Assembly (NCBI GenBank): GCA_033182465.1
Contig: CP137330.1
Location: forward strand, 186,001 to 250,000
DNA length: 64,000 nt
Direction: 5' to 3'
Source: Sanghuangporus weigelae
Taxonomy: Eukaryota > Basidiomycota > Agaricomycetes > Hymenochaetales > Hymenochaetaceae
Shown here: positions 1-11,978 of the stretch, piece by piece
Layout: every line of letters begins with the position of its first letter
How positions within the stretch are numbered: position 1 is the first letter of the stretch
Translations under genes and position numbers: made by a program
Notes under the pieces: model-generated
Databases searched by the model: none
Seen by the model: only the letters and a program-made list of their open reading frames with translations
What the model was told of the DNA's origin: nothing

Positions 1-2711
1 CGGTGTTGGGAAGAATGGGAACGGTCTCACAATTTGAGGTTGTTCCTTCCCTTCTCTCCTTTCTCTTTCTTCTCTGTCTCGACTTTGTTGAACGGCTTTC
101 TCACGAGAGGCCCTAAGACGCGCTGACAGGCGAGAAGGGACGGTGGATACAAGTTTAGGGATTGGGAAGAACGACCTCGCGGATGAGGACGTATTCGGAG
201 GTGCCGTCGACGCGAATGTGCTGACCGACCAACGTGATTGGAGTGGTCGACCAGAAGCATCGAGATATATACTCTGCGCGCTTTCCTTCCTTTCGCACGC
301 AAAACTGCTGTTGGTATCATCCGAGTTGCAGGAAGAAGGGAAGGTGGAAGATGGTGCTGGAGAGAAAGCTGCATAAGAGGAATACAGCGACTCCGCATCA
401 AACGTCAACGTCGTTTCGCCAGAGTTGCTCGATCCCGATCCACCGAAAGCGGAAGATGGAGCTGGAGATTCGGGAACAAGAAGCAAGGGCTGAGAATGTT
501 GTTGAGCATATTCATTAGGTGAGAACCGCGAACACGTCGAAGCTGAAAGGGGACCATCAACGCTTCCACTCGTTCCTTCGCTTCTTCCTGACTGCAGAGG
601 GCTCGTAAAAGGGTCGATTCCATCTCTTTCAGTTTCCCTGGGGGGGAGGGTCCGAGAGTGAACAGTACTAGCGACCGAATACCTCTCAAGCACAAACGGA
701 TCGATCAACCCATCCTCGTCCTCATCCTCCTCTACCACTCTTGTCATCGCTCCGGTGGCATTCCCAAATCCGATTCGCGACTCTACGTCTTCACCAAACT
801 CGTCTTCATCGACGCTCACAGGAATAGAAAACCTCGGCGGAGGGCGAGAACGAGGTGGCCTCTGTCTCACCTGACTCTGCTGACTCGCTTGCTTCTCTTC
901 TTGCAGCAATTCGCAGAACGTAGGATCAAGAGCAGCACTGGGACCTTTTATCGATATCTCGCCATCAGGAATCGGCGGTAAAGGTCGGTTCAGACCCAAA
1001 GCGCCATTACTCCTTCGTCCGAGTGCAGCGGCAGCACTCCGCTTTGCAACTGAACGCCTCGCGCTCCTTCGCTTACGTCTTTCGGATGCAGAACCGGACG
1101 ATCGGTTCGACCGATTTGAACGATTTGATGCGGTAGAGGCAAGAGAGGACGCGGATGCGCGACGTAGGAAGCCATGGTTTGCCATTTCACTCGGAAGAGT
1201 CGGAAGAGGCGGTAAGGGTGGTAATGATGGCACCTCTTCTTCCCCGAATCTAGAATAGGATGGTAAGGAAGACTGGAAATGCGGAGGAGGCGGCATCGAG
1301 TCCGGGCGTGCCGGTGGGAGTTGCCAACGCAATATACTAGAAAATGAAGAATTTGAGCCACCTCTCCGATGACCAGTTCTTGTATACGAAGGTACACGAG
1401 AAAGAGGAGGGAAAGAAGATGAAGATGAGAATAATTGGAGATGTGAAGCGATATCTGCGCGGTAGTACTCCGCATCTTCGAGAAGGCCGTCTTCGTTTGA
1501 AGGAATATCCATCCATTCGCTCTCGTCCTCGTCTTTCCCATCTTCATTCTTCTCGCATACTTTTGCGTTATTGGTGGGAAGCGACGGAACAGGAGGGATA
1601 TTCAAAGCTTCCCTCTCGAATTCCTCTAATACGCCCGTCAGCGTGGGTAGCTCTACGTTATGAGATTGCGTGACACTGGTGTCGATTTCTAGCGGTGCAA
1701 AAAGACGTTCGGCACGAGGCGTAGCAGCAGTGCGTGCGCTAAATCGACCGCGGCTCCTCCTCCTCCTTCTTAAGCTCACGGTACCATCGACAAAGCTATC
1801 AGAGTTTTCCTTCGAAGTGCTTGAAGGGGTTGGTGAAGAGGAGACGTCTGGCGTAGTTAGTGGGTGAAGTTTAGATGGAGGTGAAGGTGAGGGCGTTCGG
1901 TTCGCCTTGCATATCGACAAAGGCGCGACGGTTGGATATGAAAATGATTTCTCCTGGTCATTCTCAAACTTGAATTCGATCGACACAGGAGTACGTGGCT
2001 GTCCAGGCGTGGAAGGCGCCGAGCCTGAACCCGATCCGTAGCTGGGTGTCGGACTCACACCACGAGGTATGTACGTTGAGACCGAGCTTCCGTTCGAGCT
2101 CCCATCACTTTCATTCCCACTGCCACTAATCTTACTCTCATCAACGCGAGACGTCGTCCGGACCGGAGGCTGATACACAATAGAAGGCGTAACACTCAAG
2201 CTCGTCGCGGATCGCACAAGCTGTACATTTGGCATTCGAGGCTGAGGGACAGCACGCGGACAAGCCGATTCCGGGACACGAAGGAGAGCATCAAGGCCCG
2301 CAAGACCGACTCTTTGACTCTCGGAGCCCATCAAACCGACTCGTCGGTCTTTCTTCTCCTCCCTTCCTAAACTCATTTTATTCTTCTCCCTCAAGTTCCC
2401 ATTAGCAGCGGCCGAAGCCAAAGATGATATGTTGATGACGCTGGCTCGCGCAAAAGTAATTGGTGAGGGTGAACGCGACGAAGTAGTCCTTAAAGTTGGC
2501 GAGGTCGCGTCAAGGAAGGACGCTGGTGAACTTGAGGACGTGATAATCGTAGGTCTTTGAGGTCTTGTCCTTGTCTTTGTCTTCATGCCGCCACTTGGGC
2601 TGCTGCTCGGTGAAGGTGTCGCTGAAGCGTAAGGGTGAGCAACTTCAAATCCATTAGTGAAAGCTCGATATACAAATAAAGTGCTTGCTCACCGTAAGTC
2701 ATGGCGGTCAT
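1..2711 (-). CDS. Ser/Pro/Thr-rich low-complexity protein, C-terminus beyond window
   Basis: I do not recognise a family. The ATG is at 2711 (MTAMTY), followed by a 19-nt first exon and a 71-nt intron (2622-2692, GTGAGC...TTCAG). The second exon is open without a stop from 2621 to position 1, so about 880 codons are visible and the 3' end lies to the left. The protein is rich in Ser, Pro, Thr and Arg, with polybasic runs (RRRRRSRGR near 1755, RRKRRSARR near 1050), acidic patches (DEDES near 1530, VVEEDEDEDG near 715), proline runs and no visible catalytic motif. Repeated SNRSNRSN units lie near 1110. The composition suggests an intrinsically disordered nuclear or scaffold protein, but no function can be assigned. 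The single uninterrupted long frame and the in-phase intron are the evidence that it is real. Confidence 0.8.
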
Positions 2712-3400
2712 CTTCGTCTTCGTCGTAAACAGGCAACGACGCCGAGCAGAGGACGGCGAATGTATGGAGACGAAACGGGGACAATGGTGAAAAGGCGGCC
2801 CATAGTTTTTATATAATTTATAATTTATTTAATGTTTGTGGTATGAGAGAGAGAGCGTCTTTTGTTGGTGCGCCTTATTGTCCTCCTTCTAACCAGATTT
2901 GGTAATCCTTTTCTTTGTCTCTTCCTTCCATTTCGGGCCCATCTCACTTCTGGCATCTCCTTTATACTATCCTCGTCCATCATCATAAGCATCGCGTTTG
3001 GGATTTCTCCTCTCGTCTTTCCTTTATGACGCTCTGGGTGAATCTGGGAGGCAGGCGCATTTTCTAGTGCAAAGCTCTTCTCGGGTAATACGCGCTCAAA
3101 TACAAGTCAACAACAAGAATGCGCCCTCGGACGGGCCGCTAGGCTCAGGCGGCCCAACAGCAAGTCACAATATTAATTGTGTGCACAGCTCTTTTTTGTT
3201 TTGCCGCTTGCGTCCCCTTCACTCCCAAGCGTCGTCAAAGCCTCACACTATCTGCTGCGCCCTATTGTCCTAACCGTAACAGTGCAACGAGCTGCAACGA
3301 ACCCATCCCGCCTCACCCGAGCAATGACCTACCGGCATAGTGCCTGACAGTGCCCAGATCGAGGTGCTCTCGCTGACACTGTTGGCGACTTGATCCGGTG
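2712..3400. other. intergenic, no gene seen
   Basis: This is the upstream region of the leftmost gene. A short GA run lies near 2845 and the sequence is T/C-rich from 2880 to 3010. Only short unsupported open frames are present and I see no coding signal. Confidence 0.5.
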
Positions 3401-4450
3401 CTATGCGCATCAACATCACTGGAAACCCACCTTTTAAACTACCATACCAGTCGATCGATTTGTTTCGGCTGAACGGCATTTGAGTCCGTCGAGGGTTTGC
3501 GAGCGCGTGTTCAAGTTTCTTGTCCCGAATTCGATTCTTTGTATTCTATTTCTCCGCTTCTTTGCCGCACAATAACAGTCAAAATTTCCAATGCCGGAAG
3601 CATAACTCGAGCTGGCTCTTATCTCGTCCTCGTGCGAAGCTCATCTCAGGTTATCAGGATCCATTTTGTGTTGTCCGTTACGCGAGACGATACGACACGG
3701 GATCGGTGCTCAATCGTGTTTGTGCGGGAACGAGGTGCTCCCGCGCTTGTTCATATTTTCAACTCAGCGTGCTTCTCTGATGCGTCTAAAATAGCCGTAC
3801 TCGGTGTGATGCTAATCGCGATTCTATCTCCTCACCTTTGGCCTCCCGTTTCATGTCTATGAAGATGTTGTCCTTCTGGCCTTTATCCCTTCCCTTCCGA
3901 CCATATATCCATCTTCAGCATAGTTTCGAGGAGTTGCCAGTTCTTAATGTCAACACTATCTGTTTACTGAACTAAGCACTGAGCTTTGAGAGCATAGTCA
4001 CTCAGAGCTTCCCGCAGGACAGTCTGCTTCTAAGCTCGTACCTCTATTCCTCTTGGCGCATAAGCAACTATTTCTCACTAGCTTTCAGATTCATAGAAGC
4101 GCTGAACTTTACTATGAGCGCATCTCAAGCTACAATGTACGTGGCTGGATGTCGCTACGCTCCTTCATGCTAAAAAGGTCACGCTTCCTCTGTACTATCA
4201 ATCCCTCATAAGTAGTTCGCCTTAATCGCGTCGTGGTGATCGAGAAAGTTGATTGCAACAATGCACTTTTTCGGACATACATGCATCCTTCGGTGGGTGG
4301 TAAGCCCACAGAAAGAAACGCCATCGCTGCGCAGAGTCCTACATCAAGGCGATTGAGCCACCAACAATATAAGTATTAATAGTCCTTCTACATTGATATC
4401 ATTACAAATAGTGTTTGTTGTATAACTGTACACATTTGACCGGACCGGAG
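3400..4450. repeat. CRN-array flank module, copy 1
   Basis: This non-coding stretch is homologous to 28300-29340, the 5' flank of CRN copy B. Shared stretches include the segment around ctccgcttctttgccgca (3552 and 28508). Its right half (about 3940-4340) also matches 10010-10340, for example agcactgagctttgag at 3976 and 10061. It lies just beyond the 3' end of CRN copy A, where the 5' flank of a further CRN copy would be expected. I read it as the remaining flank of a lost array member. The open frames of 60-120 codons here are not conserved with the other copies and are left out. Confidence 0.65.
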
Positions 4451-4539
4451 ATCAGTTAGGGAAAAAAGAGAGAAATATAGAAGCCTGCAAGCAACTCTGC
4501 CGTCGTTTGTTGCTAGATCATCGACTCTGTCTCGCCCGT

Positions 4540-7500
4540 TTATGTACGCGGCCTCTTGCGTGACGCGCTCGCAAAGTCACTTTCCAAGGCTCTTTTACTC
4601 CCAAACGAAAGTGCTAATCGCTCCTGCATGCGTGATTCTTCCATCATTTTATCATATCTGTCTCGCTTCAGCATGGCGTGAAAAGGTGGAGGATTGGAAT
4701 TGGCTATTGACGCGATAACCTTCAGCACAGGTACTCCGTCCTGACACCATCCCTCAGAGTCAAACCTAAAATCAGGTTTGTTCAGGCGATTGAAAAGACG
4801 GATCGCGCATTCTCGAGCAGCAGTTGCATTATGAGTCGTCAGTGTCTGCAATTCAAGACTCTTAGAAAACCATACGATGCATCATCTAATCACGTACCGA
4901 TCGTTGGTATAGCTGAGAGACATCGAGACTCTTAACTGCAGCGTCCAACGTCCCCGGGTCCAAAGTGTTTTTGTCTCTGAATTTACATTGGACAAGCACA
5001 GCCACGATTGTTCCGTCGAGCAGGCGGATAAAGCATATAATGTCTGGCCCCATATTGTTATCAGGGAAACACATCACTGATGTCGGATTCTCGAGCCATT
5101 GCATCGTTTTCTTCGAGTCTGGGCAATTGACTCCGATAGCCGATGAAGAACCAAGATAATCCGGCAGATGGAAGCGATTGGCTTCTGCTGGTCCTTCGTC
5201 AGTCAAGACGACAGAGATTAATTCAGCGGGGCGTTCGGCCCATTTCGGTACGTCTTTTCCAAAGTTGAAAATTTCGCAGAGGTTGGTCTGATCGTCAAAT
5301 GCACACGCAAGGTAATACGCGATGGATTTTTCGTAACTGTGACCTTTATTCTCTCCACGAGTGGCCGAGTCCATGGTTCTCCAGGTATGACGATCCAGTG
5401 GAACGCCAGCAGTATCAAATTGACGCGCCGCTGCAAGGAGTACGATAGGCTCATCAACGTAAGCATCCTTCCCGCCGGGATCGGTGAAACGGGCAAAGCC
5501 TAGTTCTACCAGGTCTTTGTGCTCCTCGATTAGTTTGATTCGCTCCCGCAGCATGAGCCAAGCATATAAAATGTCACTGAATAATCTTAACCGTGAATAA
5601 CCTGTTAAGCACGACATGTGAATCGAAGTTGGAAAGCACAGGCGGTTTGAACGTACTATTAGTGATTTTGGAAAAGTCGAAAAGTTGTATTGCGCCTATA
5701 CTCTCCTCGAGATACGGAACTGTCTGCTCCTCGTCGATGAAGTGTTGAGCATCGGTAGGAACGAGCCCGCACGAGGCTTCAACAAACGCATTCAGAATCC
5801 TATGGGGCGATTGAAACGAGAATTTCAATAATTGGGTCAACAACACGGAAGTGAAGCGATGCCTGATGAAAGGTCAATTTCGATAATTAGTCCACAGACA
5901 TGTTCCAGCGTACCTTCCGCGCGCATAATTCCAAGCTCGTCTCAGAAATGCCTTTCCGGATTCGGTCCCGGCAAGACCTGGAGGCATATACCGTAAAATA
6001 TATTCGCGTTGACGATTTTCGTCATCAAAAGCACCAGTCCTTGTTGCACGAGTGAACGCGTTTACCTTCATAACCGCTGAAGTGACGACTTCGTTGACGA
6101 CAACGATCGACAGACCGGTCCCCGACACAATTATCGGAAACTCCGTAGCGAGCTGCCACGACTTGATGATCGGTCTTAGAACTGGACGCTTGACCTTTTC
6201 CTTCTGTTCCGAGCAAAAACTGTCTTGCAGCCTATCGAGTGCTACCTGAGCCTCGTCAAGAACAAAAAAGAAGTCCTTGTCCAGGGAGAACTCCTCTTGC
6301 AATTTAGTCAGCTTTGCGTGAGCCACGAGTCTCCCCTTCAGTAAAACCTCGTCGCTAGCGTCCGTCAGCTCTTTGGTCAGGTCCATAAATACATCGCTTC
6401 CAAGAAGGTTGGCGGAGCATAGCTGAAGGAAGAGCCAGTGCTTCTTGAATTTGTCAACAGATCCATCGGGGGACGTTTCTCTAGCTATCTTCAAGAAGTG
6501 TTCAAAGAAGAGAATACGAGCCGTAAGGACCTGGATGACGCGGCGCTCCGCGATCAGATGATTACTTTTATAAGCAACATGTTGGTGTTCGGCGCCCAGA
6601 GTTCCCGGCTTCGGGATAAAGCCTCTAGACATGGGGATATATTCGTCTATTGCCTGTTGAATGTCTTCAGACCCAAGGTTGTGGTTGAGAGCATCAACGA
6701 CAGTCGTAAAATAGAATCCCCAATGCATGGTTAGGCCCTCAAACAACAGCCTGGTCTTTCCGGACCCCGACGTGTTAACTAGAAACCTGCCAAATATGAT
6801 AGCTTAAAAGTGAGCAGCAAGATCAAGTAGAAGTAGCGTACCTAGATGTCTTGGAGAATAATCCATTGACGACGGTTGAATCGACGACAGTGTCTCCTAA
6901 ATTATGTAGGAGTAGCACGGGGTTACCCGATTTACTAGGAATTTTGAGGTTTCTGATGAATTCTGCTACACTGTTGTCAGCAGACTCCGGGGCTTCCCAG
7001 AAGTCCTTCCATGGTGGACCAGTGAGATACTGTCCAAGCATCGCGTCGTAACCAATCAGAAATTTCTTTACTGAGTCCTGAGTTTCAAGCTTGGCTTTAC
7101 GTGGAGTAGATTCGACAATGGTAAAGGTCTGGTTATCTGGAGTGCGCGACCGGAAAAGACTTTTCAAAGCTAAAGGTCCATTAGGCTAATAGAAGATATG
7201 AACGGATAACCAAGGACGAACTCGAATCGGCAACGGCAACCACGTCTATCAAGCCCTTCTCCTCGGGTGCGGGTGCCTCGGGAAAATAATGTTCCATGCG
7301 GAACACCAATTGCATCTGTGTGGGCTTGACATGTTCGGAAAGCCACCCTACAACAGAACTATAAACTTTGTCTTCAGGAACCGTAGACACCTCTCCGCAC
7401 TGCAGAAAGGGACAAGTGAGACGACATCATCGATTCGATAACAAACCAGGAGTTTGACCTTGAAGAGACAAAGCTTCTTCTTATCTAATTCTGATTGGAG

Positions 7501-7653
7501 ATTTGGTTCGTCACGAATTTTCAACGCCAGGTCTTGGATTTTCGCGTTCGCCGACACCGAGATAGGAAAGCACATAGCTTCGGGATCTCCTAGAAGGCTG
7601 GACAGAAGACAGACGCTGTAACAAATGTCTGAAGACATTGCGTCTGCGGTCAT
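4540..7653 (-). CDS. Crinkler (CRN)-like protein, copy A: UBL header, P-loop NTPase, PD-(D/E)XK domain
   Basis: This multi-exon gene starts at ATG 7653 (MTADAMSSD); the first intron is 7400-7446 (GTTTGT...TGCAG, phase 0) and about six short introns are inferred. Domain order: an N-terminal ubiquitin-like header ending in CLFKVKLL, a divergent counterpart of the CRN LFLAK motif; a linker ending in a hydrophobic strand (LIDVVAVAD); then a STAND-like NTPase with Walker A VNTSGSGKTRLLFEG (about 6735-6780) and Walker B FFFVLDEAQ (about 6240-6270). Last comes a restriction-endonuclease-fold domain with MGPD...VLVQCK (about 4980-5060), followed by a basic tail SRKRPRT that looks like a nuclear localisation signal. 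This header-NTPase-nuclease order is that of CRN/CR effectors, which act in nuclei in known families; its role in this fungus is unknown. The predicted length is about 900 residues. Copy C is a close paralogue with the same introns, and both read as intact. Insertions flank the gene but do not enter it. Confidence 0.82.
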
Positions 7654-7784
7654 AACAAGATGGAGTAGGTAATAGGAGGTCGAAGGTGAAGATGAAGTTG
7701 TCTTGCCAGTCCAGTGGTTGTGTCTGTCCCGGTCGACGCGACAAGCCACGTCTGTCACGTGATAAATGCGTGACGCAATTTCTA

Positions 7785-9541
7785 CAGTCATTAACCGGTC
7801 CTTTAAACAGTACCATTCCTTTACAGCTAGTTGCAAAATTGTTGGGAATCACGTGATTTCACCACTTTTCTCGCCATGAGAGCCTCAAGACACAGATAAA
7901 ATCATATCTCACCCAAATCTCAACGGTTTCACATCATCTAAGTTGCTAAATTCATCTTTTCGAAAGGGCCTTCGCTTAAAGAAAACTGTAGAGAAAATAG
8001 AGCGAAAAATGACCCTAAAATGGCGAAAATATCGGTTTTTGCCTCTTCCTTGCATGTGCAATTTTTTCTGTGATCCCTGCTGGTCCAGCACCTCCCCAAA
8101 GCTATCCAGAATGATAATATGATTATAAAATGAATTTACAGACTGAGTTTGAGTTGAATTGTGTACCAGAATGTGCTGCTTTGAGGCATGCCTGAATCAC
8201 TCAAAACTCATCATTTCCCCCTAGCCTCCCAGGCTCCAGGAAAAATTCTTACAGGCCAGATTCATGCATGTAAATTCATTTTGGATATAATAGACTAGGT
8301 TTGTGTACTAGCTAAGGCCTCAGCATCCACTGGTGAGCTGGGAAGATGCTGTCTAAAATGATGCATACAACCAGAATCACTTGTTCAGCCCAGCTCACCA
8401 GTGGATGCTGAGGCCTTAGCTAGTACACAAACCTAGTCTATTATATCCAAAATGAATTTACATGCATGAATCTGGCCTGTAAGAATTTTTCCTGGAGCCT
8501 GGGAGGCTAGGGGGAAATGATGAGTTTTGAGTGATTCAGGCATGCCTCAAAGCAGCACATTCTGGTACACAATTCAACTCAAACTCAGTCTGTAAATTCA
8601 TTTTATAATCATATTATCATTCTGGATAGCTTTGGGGAGGTGCTGGACCAGCAGGGATCACAGAAAAAATTGCACATGCAAGGAAGAGGCAAAAACCGAT
8701 ATTTTCGCCATTTTAGGGTCATTTTTCGCTCTATTTTCTCTACAGTTTTCTTTAAGCGAAAGCCCTTTCGAAAAGATGAATTTAGCAACTTAGATGATGT
8801 GAAACCGTTGAGATTTGGGTGAGATATGATTTTATCTGTGTTTTGAGGCTCTCATGGCGAGAAAAGTGTTGAAACCACGTGATTCTCATTACTTTTGCAA
8901 ACAGCTGTAAACACCTTACGTTTTCTCACTCAATTCTTCATCCCTCACCACAAGAAAAATGTCGAAGATGCAAAGTGTATATCTGAATTGATATCCAAAT
9001 TTTTAAGTAAATCGGGCAAGTTGTTGGGTCAGGAAAAATTAGACACTGGTCAAATTTATGTGAAACCAGTAAACCTCACTCTGATCAAATTGGTCCTGTG
9101 CATTTTTCTGTCAACCAATGTGGATTCTGAGTTTATTAGCTAATATCACTCTATTATGAGTGTCTTATCTTATATTTTCATGGAGGAATATGCTTTGAGT
9201 AAATTAATGCAAGCTAAACAAGCAAAAAATGTGACAGATGCACAAACCATTTATTTTACATAATGTGATTGACATTGTTATTGCCAAGTCGGCAAATTAG
9301 CCGATATTAGGCGCTTTGTAATGTCACATGGTGTTCAAAGGAGCCGTATTACGTGACAGTCACCTATAATTTTCTATTGGCCATATCAAATTTTCCTGTC
9401 TACGTTATGACCGGGAAAAAAATTAGCAGGTGTATCTCATGGTAGACAATTAGAGTATGCACTCAGTTTTGAGAAAATTGCTGCGTGGTGAGCTACAAAA
9501 GTGGATCTGTAATAGGTGTTTAAAGGACCGGTTAATGACTG
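7785..9541. mobile_element. TA-flanked MITE (family 1, copy 1) carrying a nested MITE
   Basis: The terminal inverted repeats begin CAGTCATTAACCGGTCCTTT and end with the reverse complement. TA flanks both sides (7783-7784 and 9542-9543), as for Tc1/mariner-type elements. Without the nested insert (7824-8907 plus one TA) the element is 671 bp and aligns with the copy at 56235-56886, which is 652 bp and lacks about 19 bp near 9150-9170. It encodes no transposase. A short frame of about 80 codons (8895-9143) is shared with the other copy, but I see no protein family in it. The element lies immediately upstream of CRN copy A, 132 bp from its start codon, so it may affect that promoter. Confidence 0.85.
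7824..8907. mobile_element. palindromic MITE (family 2) nested in MITE copy 1
   Basis: The element consists of two arms of 519 bp each (7824-8342 and 8389-8907) in inverted orientation around a 46-bp spacer (8343-8388). The ends begin CAGCT and are flanked by TA on both sides (7822-7823, 8908-8909). The arms are nearly identical; for example a 60-codon frame in one arm differs by a single residue from its mirror in the other. The related element at 56235 keeps the uninterrupted sequence cattcctttaaacacc, which is the exact empty site with one TA. No transposase is encoded. Transcription across it would give a long hairpin RNA. Confidence 0.88.
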
Positions 9542-9543
9542 TA

Positions 9544-10464
9544 TATTGTTTGTTGCAATGTTGGTTGGTATATACGTATATTATGTAATATAGCATTTAC
9601 TAATAGTAAGTAATAGGAAATTTATTAGTAGTCCATATATGGTACATACATAGTAGATACTATTATTGATGTCCAATTTATAAAGGTATGACAAGACTCA
9701 AGGAGAGCTATCAATATTAGTATTTAAGGCGATATGTCAACCACTGTTCATGCATTGCTAACCTCTAAATTAATCACTTTGCTTATATTAGATTGGCCAT
9801 GGTGAATACGTAGAATCTCCGAGTCGGGCAGTGCCATGCATGATACCTCAGATACTGACTTGCGACGCGGATTCATCTGTTCTGCGTCCTGTGGTGCATA
9901 CTAGCACTGAGTATAATGTAATGGTACACGTAATTTCGTTCTGCAAAGAAGATGCTAGCTCCTTCATCACAATGATTGTGATAAAATACTTTAAAAAATA
10001 TTGCTGCCAGCCCTTAATGTCAGCACTATTCAACCGGCAGTTTCTGCCTAGTGAACAAAGCACTGAGCTTTGAGGGCATGATCACTAAGGGCTTCCCATA
10101 GAAGAGATTGCTTCTACAATCTCATCTTCTATTGCACTACAGTAGGCATAAAAAAATTATCCCTCACTAGTTTGCAGATTTGCAGAAGTTCGTTGGATGT
10201 AATATCTGCTCTGCAGTGATATTTCACCTTGGACACGACTCAAGACTATGAAGTACTGGATGTCGCTATGGTCTTTCACGTGTTGCTGAACTTCTCTATA
10301 CTTACAGTCCGAACTGTGTTATGTCAGATAGAAAGCTGATTCAAAATAAACTGAGTATATTATGTAACCCCACTCGCTGCGGCATCAAGGCAATTCAAGC
10401 ACCGAGCCGCCGAAACCTGCGTGGCATCCAAAGCCTCATCGCCATACGGGATATGCAAGAACAT
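9544..10464. repeat. AT-rich spacer, then CRN-array flank module copy 2
   Basis: From 9544 to about 9990 the sequence is AT-rich with no gene. From about 10010 to 10340 it aligns with 3940-4340 and, more weakly, with 28810-28960, so it is another copy of the module that flanks the CRN genes. The retrotransposon is inserted just to its right, with the left target duplicate aacat at 10460-10464. Confidence 0.6.
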
Positions 10465-11976
10465 TGAAAGGATCCGCTCAAAAACTCGCATCAGGATCGA
10501 CACGATCAACAGATCTACACGATCAGCTTTCCAAACGCGACCGGTAACCAAGCCAGCTATCAAAGGCCCAAGCAATCGAGCGGCCTAGGCAACAGTAACC
10601 CGTTACCACCCGAGCGCTAGAAGCACCGAAGCGGATACGTAATCCCGCTAACAGCTAACACCGCCGACCGCCTATTACCGCGGACTACCACTCTAACACC
10701 GCCGACCAAGCAACCAGAGCGACCTCGATCAAAAGAAGCGATCAAACTTCTTAGAAGTCCAGAAGCACAACTACTAAAGCCTAAACGCTAAAAGGCTAAA
10801 GGCTAATAAGGTTTATGGAGACCTCACTGGCATTTCAGCACTGTCAAGTCTGTGCACGAGTTTACATGGTCCTTTATGAAGTATACTACTTAGTATGCAC
10901 GGCAACGGTTGGTACGCGTGACTGTCACATCGAAACCGAGCGACACCTTCAGGATACAATGCATTCCAATCCACCAAGCCCAATAGTACCCAAGAAACGA
11001 GAGGAACTCACGATCACAACTCGGACCCCTCGAACTGCGAACCCGATAACTTGGAGAATGATTGGATGGTATAGACCGGAGTTGCACACACCATGTCCAG
11101 CATCTACGATACAAGCAAACCTTTATTTACCGAGAGATGCGAACCTGGAAACCAAGCAATTACAACTCCTTATACAACGAAGGATATGGCGCTACATTCG
11201 AGATATACGATACGAAGGCAAAGCATGGCTAGTCACCAGAACCCAGCAGAACCCACCAGCAGAGCTTATGCAGTTCATGATATGCCTTGGACCATACTCT
11301 ACACCGACCCGACACCTTAACACTGACGTGCGAGTTATGCTTACCCTCGCTGGACCTCGAGATGAATTCCGAAGAATCACATACCGAGCAGCCTACATCG
11401 CTCCAAGAGCAAAGATGCCACTCAATGACGGCAATGACATCGTTATGGAGTACTGACAGTGGAGCATTCCATATCGGAGCACCACCTCTATTGTCTCAGT
11501 CAGCAACTCCAAAGAATTCTGTCATAGTGGAGACAACCTTACAAAGATTGGAGCAAAGTGGAGCGAAGCGCAGCAGGATGACAAAGTAACAGATGTAATA
11601 GTGGAGGAAAGTGGAGTAAAGTGGAGACAGGATGAGTAAGAAATAGGACGGAAAATGGAATATCTGGGAGCATAAATAGTTGTAGGATTAGGCCCTCATT
11701 TCCCCATCTTTCGATCCTCTTAACACACTGGTGTAAAGCTTGCCCTACAGCGAGCTATTACTGTGTGCTTTGTACTATCACGCCTCTTGGAAATCCCAAT
11801 CTGCTTTACTATTACCTCGTATCTGAAAGCATCCATAACTCGGACCGCGACTAGGAAGGCTAGTAAGGGACCGCGTGGTACAGCCAGACGTGGGTAGATA
11901 AGATCACCTCTGCACAACACACCGCTGCTTAGGCAAAAGGATCAAACCGGTGTAACCCCGGGCCTACTCCCTAACA
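10465..11976 (+). repeat. 5' LTR of the chromovirus
   Basis: It begins tgaaaggatccgctc and ends ccctaaca. A TATA-like cataaatagt lies at 11671-11680. About 30 bp downstream is atctttcgatcc (11706-11717), the likely transcript start region, because its reverse complement is the priming site just after the LTR. At 1.5 kb it is long for a fungal chromovirus LTR and holds an ORF of 213 codons. Confidence 0.93.
10815..11456 (+). CDS. ORF of 213 codons inside the 5' LTR
   Basis: The ORF starts METSLAFQHC and lies wholly inside the LTR, upstream of the TATA-like box, so an identical copy exists in the 3' LTR at 21593-22234. The protein is basic in its middle part, with no signal peptide, membrane segment or family that I recognise. 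LTRs seldom carry coding frames of this size. It may be a real accessory gene driven by sequence in the first 350 bp of the LTR, or a chance open frame in a sequence of unusual composition. The two identical copies do not test selection, because LTRs are copied from one template. Confidence 0.4.
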   Translation: METSLAFQHCQVCARVYMVLYEVYYLVCTATVGTRDCHIETERHLQDTMHSNPPSPIVPKKREELTITTRTPRTANPITWRMIGWYRPELHTPCPASTIQANLYLPRDANLETKQLQLLIQRRIWRYIRDIRYEGKAWLVTRTQQNPPAELMQFMICLGPYSTPTRHLNTDVRVMLTLAGPRDEFRRITYRAAYIAPRAKMPLNDGNDIVMEY

Positions 11977-11978
11977 TT

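Noticed and set aside
990-1547. 185-codon minus-strand ORF
   Set aside because: It is a different frame inside the long Ser/Pro-rich coding exon, which stays open for 2.6 kb.
3497-3862. 121-codon ORF on the plus strand
   Set aside because: The homologous module at 28.5 kb does not keep the frame, so it is chance.
7909-8822. Two mirror-image 60-codon ORFs as genes
   Set aside because: They are the same sequence in the two arms of the palindrome, with no protein family or start context.
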